Shown piece by piece: positions 51,001-58,966 of a stretch of 61,343 nt of DNA (positions within the stretch are counted from its first letter, which is position 1; each line of letters starts with the position of its first letter). Location: positions 1 to 61,343 of the forward strand of contig NZ_CAJXWY010000023.1 in assembly GCF_913062725.1 (NCBI RefSeq), written 5' to 3'. The notes below the pieces were generated by a model. That model worked only from the letters and a program-made list of their open reading frames with translations, did not search any database and was not told where the DNA came from. The translations under genes were made by a program, and so were the position numbers. The DNA is from an uncultured Thiohalocapsa sp. Its GTDB lineage: Bacteria; Pseudomonadota; Gammaproteobacteria; Chromatiales; Chromatiaceae.

Positions 51001-52150
51001 CGAAGCGCGCGCCGGCCACGAGCTGCGCCAGTGGCAGACCGGCGATCCAGCCATGCACCGCCAAGCCATCGCCCGCCGCCGCGCGGTGACTGACGAGCCG
51101 CAGCGCGGACGCCTCCGCGCCGGGCAAGCCACCGAAGAGCGCGAGGCTGGGCACATCCAGCCGCCAGCCGCTGGCCTGCCGCTGCCAGCGCACCAACGCG
51201 CTGACATCGCCCAGCACGAGGCGCGTTGCCGGCGCTGCGGCGTCCGCCATGTCATCCTGCGGCCGTGGGGCTGCCGCCGCGTCGGACGATGGCCGCCGCA
51301 GCACCAGATCATCGATGCGCACGCGCGCGGTGGCGCGCGTAAGCCGGCCCCCGCGCAAATGGTTCCAACTGCTGAGCCGCAGCCCCCCGGCGCTAAGCCG
51401 CAAGCCCGCCGGCAGCCGTCCGCGCAGCATCTGCGCCGGATCGCCGCCGCGCCAATCGGCGTAGACGCGGCCGGACCACTGCGCCGGGCGGCCCGACGGC
51501 CCGCGCAGGTCCCCGAGCAGGGTCAGCCTGCCCCGGGGATCGCCGGGCGCCGACGCGCGCAGGCGCAGCCGATGGACGCCGCCTCGATTGAACAAATCCA
51601 GCCGGGCGACGTGGAACGCCAGCCTGGGCACCTCGCCGCCGTCGCCGGCGTCGGTCCAGCCGATCTCGCTGTCGGCGAGGCTGAAATGCCCCTGGCGCAG
51701 GAAAAAGGCGGCGGCGTCGCCATCGCCGGCGCCGAGCCGGTCGAGGCCGCGGACGGTAAGACGTCCGTCCGCGCTTCGATGGACATCCAGCTGCGCCCCG
51801 ACCAGGGTGAGACCGTCGATGCGCGGCGCCGCCGCCAGGAGGGACGCGCGCAGGTTCAGGTCCACCCGCAGGGCATGCAGGGCGAGTAATGCCTCGCCGC
51901 TCTCGCGATCGCGCAGCACCGCCCCCTCGAGGCTCAACGTCGGTTGCAGCCCGCGCAGGTGCAGCCCCAGGGCCTGCACCGTCAGCTCGGCGCCCAGCGC
52001 CTCGCCCAGACGCTCGGCGAGCAGACCGCGCAGCCCGTCGGCATGGGGCAGCGCCAGGCGCACCACCAGCGTGAGGCATGCGAAGGCGATGATGGCTGCT
52101 GCGGCGAGGCCGATGAGGCGTCGCAGCAGGCTACGCAGCAGCCGGGACAT
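48005..52150 (-). CDS. yhdP: YhdP-family AsmA-like lipid transport protein
   Basis: Very large (1381 residues) inner-membrane-anchored protein of the YhdP/AsmA family. These form long periplasmic bridges that carry phospholipid toward the outer membrane. It has one N-terminal membrane segment (LIGLAAAAIIAFACLTLVVRLAL), the DUF3971-type region, and the C-terminal AsmA-like part with FSDVLNTGFTFDRIQGTLAIGGGKARI and FDQRVRVTPEIG. The composition is rich in Ala, Arg and Leu with many beta-repeat units. The last 25 residues are low complexity. It follows rng on the same strand, the usual order. Confidence 0.92.
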   Translation of the reverse strand: MSRLLRSLLRRLIGLAAAAIIAFACLTLVVRLALPHADGLRGLLAERLGEALGAELTVQALGLHLRGLQPTLSLEGAVLRDRESGEALLALHALRVDLNLRASLLAAAPRIDGLTLVGAQLDVHRSADGRLTVRGLDRLGAGDGDAAAFFLRQGHFSLADSEIGWTDAGDGGEVPRLAFHVARLDLFNRGGVHRLRLRASAPGDPRGRLTLLGDLRGPSGRPAQWSGRVYADWRGGDPAQMLRGRLPAGLRLSAGGLRLSSWNHLRGGRLTRATARVRIDDLVLRRPSSDAAAAPRPQDDMADAAAPATRLVLGDVSALVRWQRQASGWRLDVPSLALFGGLPGAEASALRLVSHRAAAGDGLAVHGWIAGLPLAQLVAGARFAAPAAQAEPPAPLLTQPIAGRLHDLRFRVDLPAAGGLRIADWRVNGRISNFGLGPTAMPDAAAPAPTESMPALAGLDLRFTAAPDRGALDVSARNASLDLRPHLIAPLTLTRLAGRLQWWRTPGGLRITTNALAADTPDVATLSRLDLHIPPEAGPVIDLHTHLRGGDADAVPRYLPASKMDDRLEAWLARAIVAGELVSGDLLLRGPLADFPFDAHNGSFQLVLRVRDGVLDYQPPRRAPQAPGLSAADARGPAAAGRTAWPRLEDMDVTLYFDRRRLDIELASARILSTEITAGSARLPNLWRPEHLRLEAEGTGPLTDGFAVLADTPLSNTLGGIPQALSVEGRGRLRLALDVPLRRGLDFGYAGRLQFLEAAAVALRAHDLRLADMQGSLRFDTTGLHAEAIAARLGQQPLRVDIETQQPGAGTESGRTDIIARGNTAIAQLAAVLPSPWWTLAEGSADWRLQASIDTADAAAGDPPLDLTLRSDLRGVALDLPAPFGKDAAGERLLQLDARLAPERPLALSARLGEAGARLRLTRAQTGLTLDRAAVDLSRMPAALPKDTGIELRGQLGDVTLGDWLQWGHAHPSLLQADEPPAALPPLLPARLSARSLRLGPLRFENVRAALRMDADGGWRADLEADGNSAGIRLPGADDAPVSVRLETLDISPLLAPRETEPDTVTAGPDPRQVPPLSLQVASLRRGDDALGRLRVELARTRDGLEATELSLTGPLVTATGSGRWTRDATGYTETAVAVDLRTPDLGELLRHAGYYSAIADAPSQAALALGWPGGPGNFRLRRARGSLALDVDAGRLLDVEPGVGRMLGVLNLGALERRLSLDFSDVLNTGFTFDRIQGTLAIGGGKARIGQLDILSSTADIRVRGSTDLVAQTFDQRVRVTPEIGAGVAIAGAVAGGPLVGAAVLLADQVAGNAVSQIASYEYQVTGPWAEPDIQRVAGSHGVRSVPDLLLPEAATGQGDDDGAQSGSPAPAVSPFLDQD

Positions 52151-52224
52151 GGCGTTGGCGTGGCTGTCGCGTCAGGGCCTGCCCGCGGGGCATGGACGCG
52201 CCGGGGTGGCGGCGCGCTGGCGCA

Positions 52225-53679
52225 TCAGATGAGGACGACGTCGTATTGCTCCTGGGTATACAGGGCCTCCGCCTGCAGGCGGATGGGCTTGCCAATGAAT
52301 TCTTCCAGCTCGGCGAGGTGTCCGGACTCCTCGTCCAGGAGTCGGTCTACCACCTCCTGGGAGGCGAGCACCAGCAGGGTTTCCACCTCGAACTGGCGGG
52401 ATTCGCGCAGGATCTCGCGGAAGATCTCGTAGCAGGTGGTTTCGGCGGTCTTCATGGAGCCGCGGCCGCCGCAGCAGGGGCAGGGCTCGCAGAGCACATG
52501 CTCCAGGGATTCGCGGGTGCGCTTGCGCGTCATCTCCACCAGCCCCAGCGCCGAGACCTCGGTGATATGGGTCTTGGCGTGGTCCTTGGCGAGGCACTTC
52601 TCCAGGGCACGCAGCACCTGGCGCTTGTGCTCGTCATCGGTCATGTCGATGAAGTCGATGATGATGATGCCGCCGAGGTTACGCAGGCGCAGCTGACGGC
52701 AGATGGCCTGGGCCGCCTCCAGGTTGGTCTTGAAGATGGTCTCCTCGAGATTGCGATGGCCGACGAAGGCGCCGGTGTTGACGTCGATGGTGGTCATGGC
52801 CTCGGTCTGGTCGATGACCAGGTGCCCGCCGGATTTCAGCTGTACCTTGCGCTCCAGGGCCTTGCGGATCTCGTCCTCGACGCCGTAGAGATCGAACAGC
52901 GGCCGCTCGCCGGCGTAGTACTCGATGCGCTCGACGATCTCCGGGATGTACTTGACGGCGAAGGGCATGGCCTTGTCCACGGTGGCGCGGGAGTCGATGC
53001 GCACCCGCTCCACTTCCGGGGTCACCAGATCCCGCAGCGCCCGCAGCGCCAGCGGCAGATCGTCGTGGATGAGGCCCACGGCATCGCCCGTTTCGCAGCG
53101 CTCCTTGATGCCGCGCCAGAGCTTGGCCAGGAAGGCCATGTCCCGGCACAGGGATTCGTCGTCGACGGCCTCGGCGGCGGTGCGGGCGATGTAGCCGCCG
53201 GCGTCCTCGTGCTCATCGACGTATCGTTGCAGGATTTCGCGCAGGCGCCTGCGCTCGTCGTCGTCCTCGATCTTCTGCGATACCCCGGTGTTGCCGAGCC
53301 GCGGCATGAATACCAGGTAGCGTGAGGCGATGGAGATGTTGGTGGTGAGGCGAGCGCCCTTGGTGCCGATGGGGTCCTTGACCACCTGCACGACGATGCG
53401 ATCGCCCTCGCGCACCAGGTCCATGATCTGCTCGCTGCGCGGCTCGCCATCCTTGCCGATGATGTCGGACGCGTGCAGGAAGGCCGCCCGTTCCAGGCCG
53501 ACGTCCACGAAGGCCGCCTGCATGCCGGGCAGCACACGGCAGATACGGCCGCGATAGACATTACCCACCAGCCCGCAGCGCTCGGCGCGCTCGATGATGA
53601 TCTCCTGCACCACGCCGTTTTCAACCACGGCGACGCGGGTCTCCGGCGGCGTGACGTTGATCAGGATCTCTTCACTCAT
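52225..53679 (-). CDS. rng: Ribonuclease G
   Basis: Endoribonuclease of the RNase E/G family that matures the 5' end of 16S rRNA. The 484-residue protein starts MSEEILINVTPPETRVAVVE. It has the S1 domain (GNVYRGRICRVLPGMQAAFVDVG), the catalytic DNase I-like part (GGHLVIDQTEAMTTIDVNTG, GGIIIIDFIDM with the Mg-binding Asp residues), and the zinc-link cysteines in CEPCPCCGGRG. It lacks the long RNase E tail. The ATG at 53679 is the family start. maf lies 88 bases upstream. Confidence 0.96.
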   Translation of the reverse strand: MSEEILINVTPPETRVAVVENGVVQEIIIERAERCGLVGNVYRGRICRVLPGMQAAFVDVGLERAAFLHASDIIGKDGEPRSEQIMDLVREGDRIVVQVVKDPIGTKGARLTTNISIASRYLVFMPRLGNTGVSQKIEDDDERRRLREILQRYVDEHEDAGGYIARTAAEAVDDESLCRDMAFLAKLWRGIKERCETGDAVGLIHDDLPLALRALRDLVTPEVERVRIDSRATVDKAMPFAVKYIPEIVERIEYYAGERPLFDLYGVEDEIRKALERKVQLKSGGHLVIDQTEAMTTIDVNTGAFVGHRNLEETIFKTNLEAAQAICRQLRLRNLGGIIIIDFIDMTDDEHKRQVLRALEKCLAKDHAKTHITEVSALGLVEMTRKRTRESLEHVLCEPCPCCGGRGSMKTAETTCYEIFREILRESRQFEVETLLVLASQEVVDRLLDEESGHLAELEEFIGKPIRLQAEALYTQEQYDVVLI

Positions 53680-53767
53680 GGTTGCAAAGGCGGGCGCGAC
53701 GGTGCATGGGCTGCCTATTTCTACGACAGTCCCCGGGGGGCGATTGCTCGCGGACGGTATACATGTT

Positions 53768-54391
53768 TTAGCCGCCGGTGAGCACCGGCAGGCCCTCGGC
53801 CGCCAGTAGCTCAGCGGTCTCGAACAGGGGCAGTCCAACCACACCGGACCAGCTGCCCTCCAGGCGCTCGACGAAGACGGCACCGAGGCCCTGCAGGGCA
53901 TAGCCGCCCGCCTTGTCCCGCGGCTCGCCGCTGGCCCAGTAGGCAGCGGCCTCGGCGGCGCTGATGGTGCGAAACCAGACCCGTGTGCTGGAAACCACCG
54001 TGCGCTCGGCGCTGCCGAGCAGGGCCACGCCGGTGAGCACCTGGTGCGCCCGGCCGGAGAGCAGCGCAAGCATCCCCGCCGCCTCGTCGGCATCGGCGGG
54101 CTTGCCGAGCATACGATCATCGCAGATCACGGCGGTGTCCGCCGCCAGCACTGCGCATGCCCCGGCGGCGCCTGTTGCCCGGACCGCCCGCGCTTTGGCC
54201 AGGGCGACGCGGCGCACGTAGTCAACGGGCGCCTCGCCGGGGAGGGGTGTCTCATCCAGGTCGGCGCTGCGCACCTCGGCGGTGAGTCCGATCTGCCCGA
54301 GCAGATGGCGCCGGCGGGGGGAGGCCGATGCCAGCACGAGCCGGGGAGCGGCATCGCGTGCGTCGGGTGGTGGGGGGTCGTTACGGATCAT
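53768..54391 (-). CDS. maf: Maf-family nucleotide pyrophosphatase
   Basis: House-cleaning pyrophosphatase that removes dTTP/UTP or modified nucleotides. The 207-residue protein has the Maf motifs LVLASASPRRRHLLGQIG, DETPLPGE, VLAADTAVICDDRMLGKPAD, SGRAHQVLTGVAL and KAGGYALQGLGAVFVERLEGSWSGVVGLPL. The last motif groups it with the YhdE (dTTP/UTP) type. It lies between rlmH and rng, a typical arrangement. Confidence 0.94.
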   Translation of the reverse strand: MIRNDPPPPDARDAAPRLVLASASPRRRHLLGQIGLTAEVRSADLDETPLPGEAPVDYVRRVALAKARAVRATGAAGACAVLAADTAVICDDRMLGKPADADEAAGMLALLSGRAHQVLTGVALLGSAERTVVSSTRVWFRTISAAEAAAYWASGEPRDKAGGYALQGLGAVFVERLEGSWSGVVGLPLFETAELLAAEGLPVLTGG

Positions 54392-54398
54392 CGTCGAA

Positions 54399-54896
54399 TC
54401 AGCCGCGGTGGTAGGGATGGCCCTGCAGCTGACTCCAGGCCCGGTAGAGCTGCTCGGCCAACACCACGCGCACCAGCGGATGCGGCAGCGTCAGCGGCGA
54501 CAGGGACCAGCGCTGCTCGGCCCGCCCGAGGCAGGCCTCCGACAGGCCATTGGGCCCGCCCACCAGCAGCGCCAGATCCCGGCCGTCCGCGAGCCAGCCG
54601 GCCAGTTGCCCGGCGAGCTGCTCACTGCTCCAGCCGCGCCCGCGAACGTCCAGGGCGATGATCCGCGCCTGGGCGGGCACCGCGGCGAGCAGGCGCTCGC
54701 CTTCATCCCGCCGCAGGCGCGGCAGCTCGCCGTCGTCGACATGGCCCGTGCGGCTGCGGCCCTTGCCGGCGAGACCGCCGGGCACGGCCTTGAGTGCCAG
54801 GGCACAGGATTGGGGCAGCCGCCGGGCGTAGTCCTCGAAGCCCGCGTCCACCCAGGCGGGCATGCGCTGGCCGATACTGATGAGGTGGATGCGCAC
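54399..54896 (-). CDS. rlmH: 23S rRNA pseudouridine-1915 N3-methyltransferase
   Basis: SPOUT-class methyltransferase acting on the 70S ribosome. The 165-residue product has RIHLISIGQRMPAWVDAGFEDYARRLP at the start, IIALDVRGRGWSSEQLA, the knotted SAM site LALLVGGPNGLSE, and SLSPLTLPHPLVRVVLAEQLYRAWSQLQGHPYHRG at the end. I chose the GTG at 54896, where family similarity begins; an ATG further upstream is possible. It lies seven bases upstream of maf, so the two are cotranscribed. Confidence 0.94.
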   Translation of the reverse strand: MRIHLISIGQRMPAWVDAGFEDYARRLPQSCALALKAVPGGLAGKGRSRTGHVDDGELPRLRRDEGERLLAAVPAQARIIALDVRGRGWSSEQLAGQLAGWLADGRDLALLVGGPNGLSEACLGRAEQRWSLSPLTLPHPLVRVVLAEQLYRAWSQLQGHPYHRG

Positions 54897-54909
54897 GCGT
54901 TCGCCGCCG

Positions 54910-55503
54910 TCATCCCGCATCGCGCGCCGCGAGCACATCGAGCAGGCGCTGGGCCTCGGCGCCGACGTCGGAGTCGGGCGCCAGGTCCCGTGCCTGGGTG
55001 AGCGCCCGCCGGGCGGTGGCCGGGTCGCCGGCCCGCAGCGCGACGAAGCCGAGGCTCAGGTGAATGCGCTGGGCTTGCGGCGCCGCCGCCGCGCCCGCCT
55101 CCAGGATCGCCAGTCCCGCCGTCGTATCACCGGCGTAGTGCAGCGCCAGGCCGAGATCGTTCTGCGCATCCACATCCGCCGGCGCGAGTGCCAGCAGTCG
55201 CTTGTATAAGGGCACCGCCGCGGCGAAGCGCTGGGCCTGGAACAGCCGGTCCGCCTCCCGCGCCAGCACCGCCGGGTCGTCGCTCGCCGCCGCTGCGGCG
55301 ATGGCCCCATCGTCACCGGCGAGGGCTGCGCGCATCTGCTGGCCCAAACGCGCCATGTCCGGCTGCTTGGCCTGCGCCGCCGAGACCGCCCGCGGCGGGT
55401 GACGCAGATAATAGTCGCGGGTCACGGCGAATACCGTGAAACCGTAGAACAACAGGCCCGCCACGACGACGAGCCATTGCAGCGATGTCAGCTTTGGAAA
55501 CAT
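54910..55503 (-). CDS. Membrane-anchored TPR protein
   Basis: A 197-residue protein with one N-terminal membrane segment (LTSLQWLVVVAGLLFYGFTVFAV) and three tetratricopeptide-type repeats in the C-terminal half (for example AVPLYKRLLALAPADVDAQNDLGLALHYAGD). These are protein-interaction modules. The start ATG at 55503 (MFPKLTS) is the one directly before the membrane segment. The stop is 13 bases upstream of the rlmH start. Specific role unknown. Confidence 0.75.
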   Translation of the reverse strand: MFPKLTSLQWLVVVAGLLFYGFTVFAVTRDYYLRHPPRAVSAAQAKQPDMARLGQQMRAALAGDDGAIAAAAASDDPAVLAREADRLFQAQRFAAAVPLYKRLLALAPADVDAQNDLGLALHYAGDTTAGLAILEAGAAAAPQAQRIHLSLGFVALRAGDPATARRALTQARDLAPDSDVGAEAQRLLDVLAARDAG

Positions 55504-55669
55504 AAGCGCGAAAGACGTATGTTGCTCGGCGATGCCGATGGCGGTCGGCACGGCCGACGGGGCGATGATACGGCGCCCGGCGGCACCCGATGGCGCCTGG
55601 GCATGCTCGGAGCCAACGGCGAGTGTGTCAAGGATACTACTGCTGGCGGTCGCCCCCACTTCATTGCCC

Positions 55670-56212
55670 ATGACCAATGATCTCCCTTCCGTCCGCGACA
55701 TGCCCTCGCGCCTGGGCAAGGCGATGCTGGTCGCCGCCTGGGTCGTGGGGCTGGCGTTGTTGGTGCTCCTGTTCCAAACCTACCTGGACCGCCAGCACAA
55801 TCCGAACCCCGACCCGACCATGCGCGTGGATGCGGCGGGCCTGCCCGTCGTGGTGCTGCAGCGCAATCGCATGGGGCATTACGTCACCAGCGGCAGCATC
55901 AATGGTGAACCTGTGACCTTCCTGTTGGATACGGGCGCGACGGCAGTGGCACTGCCCCTGGCGCTGGCCCGTGAACTGGGCTTGTCCCTGCTGCCGGGAG
56001 GGATGAGCAAGACCGCGAACGGCCTGGTCAGCACATGGCAGACCCGCCTCGACAGCGTCGATGTGGCGGGTCTCACGGCCCGCGGCGTTCGCGCCGTGGT
56101 GTTGCCCAACATGCCCGGCGAGGAGGTGCTCCTGGGCATGAATTACCTCAAGCGCTTCGAACTGATCCAGCGCGGCAACACCCTGACGTTGCGTGCGCAA
56201 GACCGATTCTGA
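55670..56212 (+). CDS. Retropepsin-like aspartic protease (clan AA, TIGR02281-like)
   Basis: A 180-residue protein with an N-terminal membrane anchor (AAWVVGLALLVLLFQTYL) and a single retropepsin domain facing the periplasm. The active site is D87-T88-G89 in FLLDTGATAVALP; the second half has LPNMPGEEVLLGMNYLKRF. Such proteins act as dimers. The substrate is unknown. It is divergent from the TPR protein gene. Confidence 0.85.
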   Translation: MTNDLPSVRDMPSRLGKAMLVAAWVVGLALLVLLFQTYLDRQHNPNPDPTMRVDAAGLPVVVLQRNRMGHYVTSGSINGEPVTFLLDTGATAVALPLALARELGLSLLPGGMSKTANGLVSTWQTRLDSVDVAGLTARGVRAVVLPNMPGEEVLLGMNYLKRFELIQRGNTLTLRAQDRF

Positions 56213-56308
56213 ACATGGGACCGACGTGGCCGCCGCGGTGTCCTCACGCCGCCGGCCCCCGCGGCTTGGACTAATGGCATACGCCGCGGCGTATCGAGGC
56301 CAAGTCCC

Positions 56309-57049
56309 TTGAGCCCGACGTTTGTGCTCTTCGGCGTCGCCCACCTGCTCACTTTGGCGCTGATCGCCGCAGTGGCGATACTGATGCCATTGGTGGTGCG
56401 GCGGTATGCGCCGGCGTTGCTGCGCCCGCTCGCACTGACGCTGGCAGGCCTGCTGCTTGCCCAGGAAATCGCGGATGTCATCCGACAGCTCGACCGCTTC
56501 GGCCCCTCTGTGGAGCTGTTGCCACTGCATCTGTGCACGCTCGCTGTCTTCGTCACCGCTGGGATGCTGGTGATGGCCAATCAGCGCTTGTTCGAGCTGG
56601 CCTATTTCTGGGCCTTGGCTGGCACCACCCAGGCACTGGCGACACCGGATCTGTATCAGAGCTTTCCGGACCCGGCCTATTTGTTCTTTTTCGCGGGGCA
56701 CGGCCTCGTCATCGTCGGCGTCGCCTACGGGGCCCTGGCGCTCGGGCTGCGGCCCTACCCCATGTCCATCCTGCGCGTCGCGCTGACGACGCTGCTATTG
56801 GCGGTGGCCGCGCTCGGTGTGAATCTCTGGCTCGGGACGAATTTCCTGTATCTCATGGCCAAGCCGGCGGGTGCCTCACTGCTGGATTGGCTGGGTCCCT
56901 GGCCCTGGTACTGGCTTGGCTTGGCGGCGGTGGCCCTGGTGTCCATGCTGGTGCTCTACGTGCCTTACCTGGTGACGGACCTGCACGCCGGCCGCGGCCA
57001 TGCGAGCCGCCGGGACCGCGGCGCCGACGGTGCGCTGCGGCGGCATTGA
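56309..57049 (+). CDS. TIGR02206-family integral membrane protein
   Basis: A 246-residue protein with about seven membrane segments. The sequence has the pattern of the YwaF/TIGR02206 family: FGVAHLLTLALIAAV, LPLHLCTLAVFVT, FWALAGTTQALATPDL, and FFAGHGLVIVGVAYGALAL. The function of the family is unknown. The start is a TTG at 56309 with GAGG nine bases upstream. The C-terminus is a basic tail (about 20 residues). Confidence 0.8.
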   Translation: MSPTFVLFGVAHLLTLALIAAVAILMPLVVRRYAPALLRPLALTLAGLLLAQEIADVIRQLDRFGPSVELLPLHLCTLAVFVTAGMLVMANQRLFELAYFWALAGTTQALATPDLYQSFPDPAYLFFFAGHGLVIVGVAYGALALGLRPYPMSILRVALTTLLLAVAALGVNLWLGTNFLYLMAKPAGASLLDWLGPWPWYWLGLAAVALVSMLVLYVPYLVTDLHAGRGHASRRDRGADGALRRH

Positions 57050-57110
57050 TCCGCACGTCGCAACCCGCGTACCCTCCCGCCGATGATCGCCTGTCACTCC
57101 CCCCGGCACC

Positions 57111-58103
57111 ATGCCCGCTGAGCGCGGCCGCGGCGGCGGCGTCCTCGGCGTCGGCATCGCAACCCTGGACATCATCAATCGGGTCGCCGCGTATCCTGCC
57201 GAGGATGCCGAGGTCCGTGCCTTGTCCCAGCGCAGGGCGCGCGGCGGCAATTGCGCCAACACCCTGGATGTGCTTGCGCAGCTCGGCCACCCCTGTGCCT
57301 GGGTGGGCGTGCTGGCGGCGGACCGGGGCGCAGATTTCATCGTCGACGATCTCACGCGCCGTGGCATCGCTCACCACCATGCCCGGCGCCTGGCCGGTGG
57401 TGCGACGCCGACCTCCTACATCGCACTGAGCCGCGCGAGCGGCAGCCGCACCATCGTCCACCATCGCGACCTGCCGGAGCTCGACGCCGCTGATTTTGCG
57501 CGGGTGCCCCTGGCGGACTGGGACTGGGCCCACTTCGAGGGCCGCAACCCGGTGGAGACGGCGCAGATGCTGCGGCGCGTGCGGCGCGAGCGCCCGGACC
57601 TGCCGATTTCAGTGGAGATCGAGAAGCCGCGCGATGGCATCGAGCGGTTGTTCGGCGAGGTGGATGTGCTGATCGTCGCCCGTGCCTATGCGCAGGCGGT
57701 GGCCGCCGATACCGCGGCCGGCCCGGCCGTCGATCCAGCGCGCTTCCTGCGTCGCATGACGATGGCCACCGGCGCCCGGCTTTGTCTGCTGCCCTGGGGG
57801 AGCGCCGGCGCCTATGCGCTGGCGGCCGGGGCCGCGGCGCCGGTGTTCGCGCCGGCGCAGGCACCGGCGGCACTGCGCGACAGCCTGGCGGCCGGCGATG
57901 TCTTCAATGCCGCGATCATCGACGCTTTGCTGGCCCGAGGCGGCGGTCGCAAGGGCCTCGACACTGCCGTCGATGATGCGGCGCTGGCGGCGCTGCTGGC
58001 GCGCGCCAACCGCCTCGCCGGCTGCAAGTGCGGCCGCGACGGTTTGGACGGGCTGGTCGCGGCGGCGAGGGCGGCGGGCTGGCCCGATGACGTCGGCGCC
58101 TGA
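57111..58103 (+). CDS. PfkB-family sugar kinase (ketohexokinase-like)
   Basis: A 330-residue ribokinase-fold enzyme. It has the substrate-side GGNCANTLDVLAQLG, the ATP-side catalytic motif DSLAAGDVFNAA with base D263, and the segment WAHFEGRNPVETAQML that is typical of ketohexokinase-like members. The probable reaction is phosphorylation of a ketose or related sugar; the actual substrate cannot be read. No sugar transport or aldolase genes are adjacent. Confidence 0.82.
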   Translation: MPAERGRGGGVLGVGIATLDIINRVAAYPAEDAEVRALSQRRARGGNCANTLDVLAQLGHPCAWVGVLAADRGADFIVDDLTRRGIAHHHARRLAGGATPTSYIALSRASGSRTIVHHRDLPELDAADFARVPLADWDWAHFEGRNPVETAQMLRRVRRERPDLPISVEIEKPRDGIERLFGEVDVLIVARAYAQAVAADTAAGPAVDPARFLRRMTMATGARLCLLPWGSAGAYALAAGAAAPVFAPAQAPAALRDSLAAGDVFNAAIIDALLARGGGRKGLDTAVDDAALAALLARANRLAGCKCGRDGLDGLVAAARAAGWPDDVGA

Positions 58104-58254
58104 AGCGGACATCCTGCCCCGGGTGAGCGCTCCGGGGCGAGCGCCGGTCGCCCCCGCTGCAGCGCTCGGCTGACGCCGTCGGCGCGACATCTGCGGGTCG
58201 GTGGCGGCGGACTGCTGGCCGTCGCCACAGCGGGATGTGCGGCCGCCGGGCAGG

Positions 58255-58842
58255 TCAGCGCAGCGCCAACGCCACCGTGTGGTGGGGGCCCTGCTTGAGC
58301 TTGTCGTAGCTGCCGAAGATGGACTGCATGTGCCGCTTCATGAACGCTCGCAGGCCGTTCACCGTGACCACGTACAGTCGCCCGCCGGGCCTGAGCCTGG
58401 CGTGGGCGTCGTGCAGCAGGATGTTGAGCAACTCGCGCCCCACCTGTGCCGGGATGTTACTCGCGATCAGGTCGAAGTGCCGGGTCGGGTCGATGTCGGC
58501 GAAGCCATTGCTGAGCTGGGCCTCGGCATGGGTGAGGGCGTTGAGGGCAAGATTGCGGCGGGCGAAGTCGACGGCCACGAAGTCCTTGTCCACCAGCAGC
58601 GTCCGCCCCCGGGGTGCCAACGCCGCCAGGGTGCAGCCGATGGCGCCGTAGCCGCAGCCGAGGTCGAGACAGTCGGCATCGGCGGCGACATCCATGTGGC
58701 GCAGCAACAGTGCCGTGCCGGCGTCGATCTCGCGCGGGGAAAAGAGGCCCCAGGTGGAGGCGAAGTGCAGTCGCCGACCCGCCAGCTCGGCATCGAAGCG
58801 AATGGGCGCGCGCAGGGCGGCGAGCTCGGTTTGTGAGAGCAT
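58255..58842 (-). CDS. Class I SAM-dependent methyltransferase (RsmC/RlmG-like catalytic domain)
   Basis: A 195-residue methyltransferase of the MTS family. The SAM-binding motif I is LDLGCGYGAIGC, and the target-base motif is SNIPAQVG, a variant of the N-P-P-[FY] motif of RNA/DNA guanine-N2 methyltransferases. It corresponds to the C-terminal half of RsmC, without the degenerate N-terminal domain. The NIPA variant makes the substrate uncertain. It is divergent from hupK. Confidence 0.8.
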   Translation of the reverse strand: MLSQTELAALRAPIRFDAELAGRRLHFASTWGLFSPREIDAGTALLLRHMDVAADADCLDLGCGYGAIGCTLAALAPRGRTLLVDKDFVAVDFARRNLALNALTHAEAQLSNGFADIDPTRHFDLIASNIPAQVGRELLNILLHDAHARLRPGGRLYVVTVNGLRAFMKRHMQSIFGSYDKLKQGPHHTVALALR

Positions 58843-58966
58843 GCAACTTGAGGGGCGTCAGTTGAAAACCTGCAGTTTACATGGCCATGGCGCCGACCCG
58901 CGTCATCTACACTCTAAAGTCTGATGCGCGAGCCACGCGCATCACCAGCAGTGCACCCGTAAGTCC

